This document shows, piece after piece, positions 62,101 to 64,000 of a stretch of 64,000 bases of DNA. A model generated the notes under the pieces. The model had not been told where the DNA came from and made no database searches. It saw nothing but the letters and a program-made list of their open reading frames with translations. Made by a program: the position numbers and the translations under genes. Source of the DNA: Tetrahymena thermophila SB210 (taxonomy: Eukaryota > Ciliophora > Oligohymenophorea > Hymenostomatida > Tetrahymenidae); contig NW_002476376.1 of NCBI RefSeq assembly GCF_000189635.1, positions 45,236 through 109,235 of the forward strand, written 5' to 3'. How positions within the stretch are numbered: position 1 is the stretch's first letter; every line of letters begins with the position of its first letter.

Positions 62101-62438
62101 CTTTAATTAGATGATGTAATAGGACTTTTAGTTACTGTATTGTAATATTTCCAATAATCCATAATAAATTTATCTTTAAAATCCGTTTTTGATGCAATCA
62201 TGCACCTGTATCCTAAATTTATTAAAAAATTTAATAGTTAATTATAAAATTAAAAAACAAATGTAATTGAATACCTAAAGCAGTTGAAGGTTTTGGATTT
62301 TTAAGTGTGTTAGTGCATTAAAACTGCTAAGCGGTGGTTAAATATACTAAAAAGACTATTTAAAATAAAAATATTATTGTAAGTTATTTAATTTGTGAAT
62401 ATATTAAATTTACAAGCAATTATTATCTGTAGCATCAT
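56169..62438 (-). CDS. Polycystin-1-like REJ/GPS-domain membrane protein (about 1896 aa), seven exons
   Basis: Predicted exons 62438-62414, 62355-62275, 62212-61725, 61564-60610, 60583-60058, 59832-57278 and 57229-56169. Phases match at every junction, giving 1897 codons with TGA at 56169-56171. Order of parts: signal peptide MMLQIIIAFFLVYLTTA; an N-terminal domain to about 198; a furin-like CxxC-rich region (about 199-436, CPYACTGVCPGGVCQTC); REJ-type beta-rich ectodomain (about 690-1300, IPPQNCQLSITPSSG); a GPS motif at about 1448-1492 (KWSNSQCKL, then RYTCVCKDQHPTT); a first membrane helix (about 1519-1541, YAVFWILGSATLLQLGLCW). A Gln-rich cytoplasmic stretch and about five more membrane segments follow near the C-terminus. 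GPS sites undergo self-cleavage in polycystins and adhesion receptors. No PLAT domain is seen. Intron 4 is 26 nt as drawn; a 53-nt version (acceptor before 60556) is also in phase. Confidence 0.85.
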
Positions 62439-64000
62439 TCCCAATCCCAAAATGTTTCAATTAGATTTTGTTTATTAATTTATTTAATTATATTAATAGT
62501 GGTAAATCAAATCAAGTGTATAATTAAATACAAAAAGTTCCTTTTTAGACAGTTACAATAATTATAATTTAATTATTATTAATTGCAAGAAAAACTTATC
62601 AAAACCAGATACTCCCCAGAGCAAGCAAAATTAAGATTATATAAATTTTTCTTTATTTATTCGAATTTTTATAGACTAAAACTAATCAATCTTACCATCA
62701 AAAAGCAAGTTATATATATATGTTTCATGTATAGTAAATCTTATGAATATTTAACTGAGAAGAATTTTAAATTTAATAAGCCTATATTATATCCATATTT
62801 TTATCAAATAAACAATTCCATTCATCTTTAAAATATTTTAGTTTCTATTTGCAGGAAGTAATATTTGAACTGTTACATTTTCTTATATAATATATAATTC
62901 AAATATGTGTTATTAATTAATTTATAATTTTATTTGCTTGAATGAAAGAATCCACTAGTTTTTGAAACCAAATATAGTCTAAAATTTATTTAAATATTTA
63001 CGCACTTAGTTTATTCATAGTATTAATTATTTTTAACTTGACTTTTGCTATAGATTGTTGGTTGAATGATAAACGTCTTTTTTATAATAATTTTTAAATA
63101 CAAATGATATATTTTTCGACATTCATTTGTTTGGCTATTACTGCTTAAGGTTGATTATTAAAACTGTAACAAATTTTAGTAAGGATAACTAAAAAGAAAA
63201 TTGTGTACTTTATATTGATTAATATGTAAAAAAATCAATTACGCTTTATTATATTACAATCAAATAATTGAAAATTTACTTTAACTTATATATTTTTACA
63301 TTTCCTTTTATCCATAAAAAATGTGGACAAAATATGTCATTAATTATTATAATTTTTAAAACATTTAAATCTTACATAAAAATTTTAAATTATGCTTTTT
63401 AAATATTAGACTGCTCGCCATAACCTTAGAGACCACTTTATATGACAACATGCCTTTAATCCCAAAAAATACTATCATATAATTGAAATGATTTAAACTA
63501 AATTTCAAGGGCATAATTGTTTCAGATAGATCTATAATTATTTTTAAATGAATATTTATAATAGTATTTATAAAATAAATTCTAATTTTTGTTATTTATG
63601 TCAAGCTTACAAACATTTAATTCATTCTAAAAGATAGATGATAAAAAAAAATTACAAGCTTAAAAATACTTCTTATTTTTGCATGTAAATAAATAAATAA
63701 TTAATAGCATGACTGTTTGAATACAATAAGATACTTTATTATTTCTTTATAAAAGAATCATACAAATAATACCCAATAGAAGAAACATGATGTAATATTC
63801 AAAAAAATAATTTGTATATGATTAACATTTTTAACATAATTAAAATAAAATTTAGTTTAAAATTATTCTTTTTTATTGCGCTTTAAAAAATGGAACAGTT
63901 ACCCTTTTATATTAGCATCAAAATATTAATATTTACCTGTTTCTTTTATTAAAAATACAAATTACAATATATAATAGATAAGGGGAATTATTGCCGGTCA
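62439..64000. other. Upstream flank of the REJ gene, A/T-rich to window end
   Basis: No supported gene. The short forward frame at 62583-62831 opens in G+C-richer DNA (LSKPDTPQSKQN in the ciliate frame) but soon becomes low complexity. A second denser patch at 63408-63470 reads coding-like on the reverse strand (DSIFWDQRHVVIQSGLQGYG), without start or splice context. Either could be an exon of a gene extending beyond the window. Confidence 0.5.

Noticed and set aside
63408-63470. GGGATTAAAGGCATG resembling a rodent B1 element
   Set aside because: Only about 15 bases match a remembered motif, with no further similarity; chance is more likely in a ciliate.

Overview
The window reads as ciliate nuclear DNA, most like Tetrahymena or a close relative. 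It is very A/T-rich. Long reading frames appear only if TAA and TAG are read as glutamine and TGA is the only stop (translation table 6). Introns are A/T-rich with GT..AG ends. Proteins are rich in Gln and Asn, and there is a tandem family of cysteine-repeat surface antigens like the ciliate immobilization (i-) antigens. No tRNA, rRNA, CRISPR array or bacterial gene was recognised. Genus-level placement is inference from these traits; no database search was run.

Layout. 1-1639 (+): 3' part of a charged, nucleolar-like gene. 3064-6355 (-): a four-exon Gln/Asn-rich gene of unknown function. 7964-28543 (-): five tandem i-antigen paralogs (447, 354, 306, 398 and 307 aa), each with a signal peptide, a conserved N-terminal Cys domain, a different number of ~48-aa Cys repeats (5, 3, 2, 4, 2) and a GPI-anchor-like tail. 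Their 3-4 kb spacers are duplicated too. They carry an upstream inverted-repeat element, arrays of a ~288-bp repeat, a ~600-bp tail block with a hairpin, and a conserved block downstream of each stop.

Leucine-rich-repeat (LRR) genes built from 90-bp, phase-2 exons, one repeat per exon, occur three times. LRR1 (19122-21190, +) lies inside the antigen array and cuts the upstream element of antigen 3. LRR2 (32867-39145, +) has 16 repeats and no visible lesion. LRR3 (53440-55413, -) has three repeats, and one repeat exon is split by a 524-bp insertion flanked by 13-bp direct repeats. Orphan LRR flank or intron pieces lie at 6978-7080 and 48960-49140.

Between and after these are a single-exon class I methyltransferase (40531-41739, -), a 1459-aa Gln/Asn-rich four-exon gene (43022-48186, -), an 831-aa single-exon unknown (49605-52100, -) and a seven-exon polycystin-1-like REJ/GPS membrane protein of about 1896 aa (56169-62438, -).

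The genes do not form an operon or one pathway. The shared theme is surface and recognition proteins: GPI-anchored antigens, LRR proteins and a large REJ/GPS receptor-like protein, in a region shaped by tandem duplication. Exon joins were worked out by hand from phase and GT..AG ends and would need RNA data to confirm.
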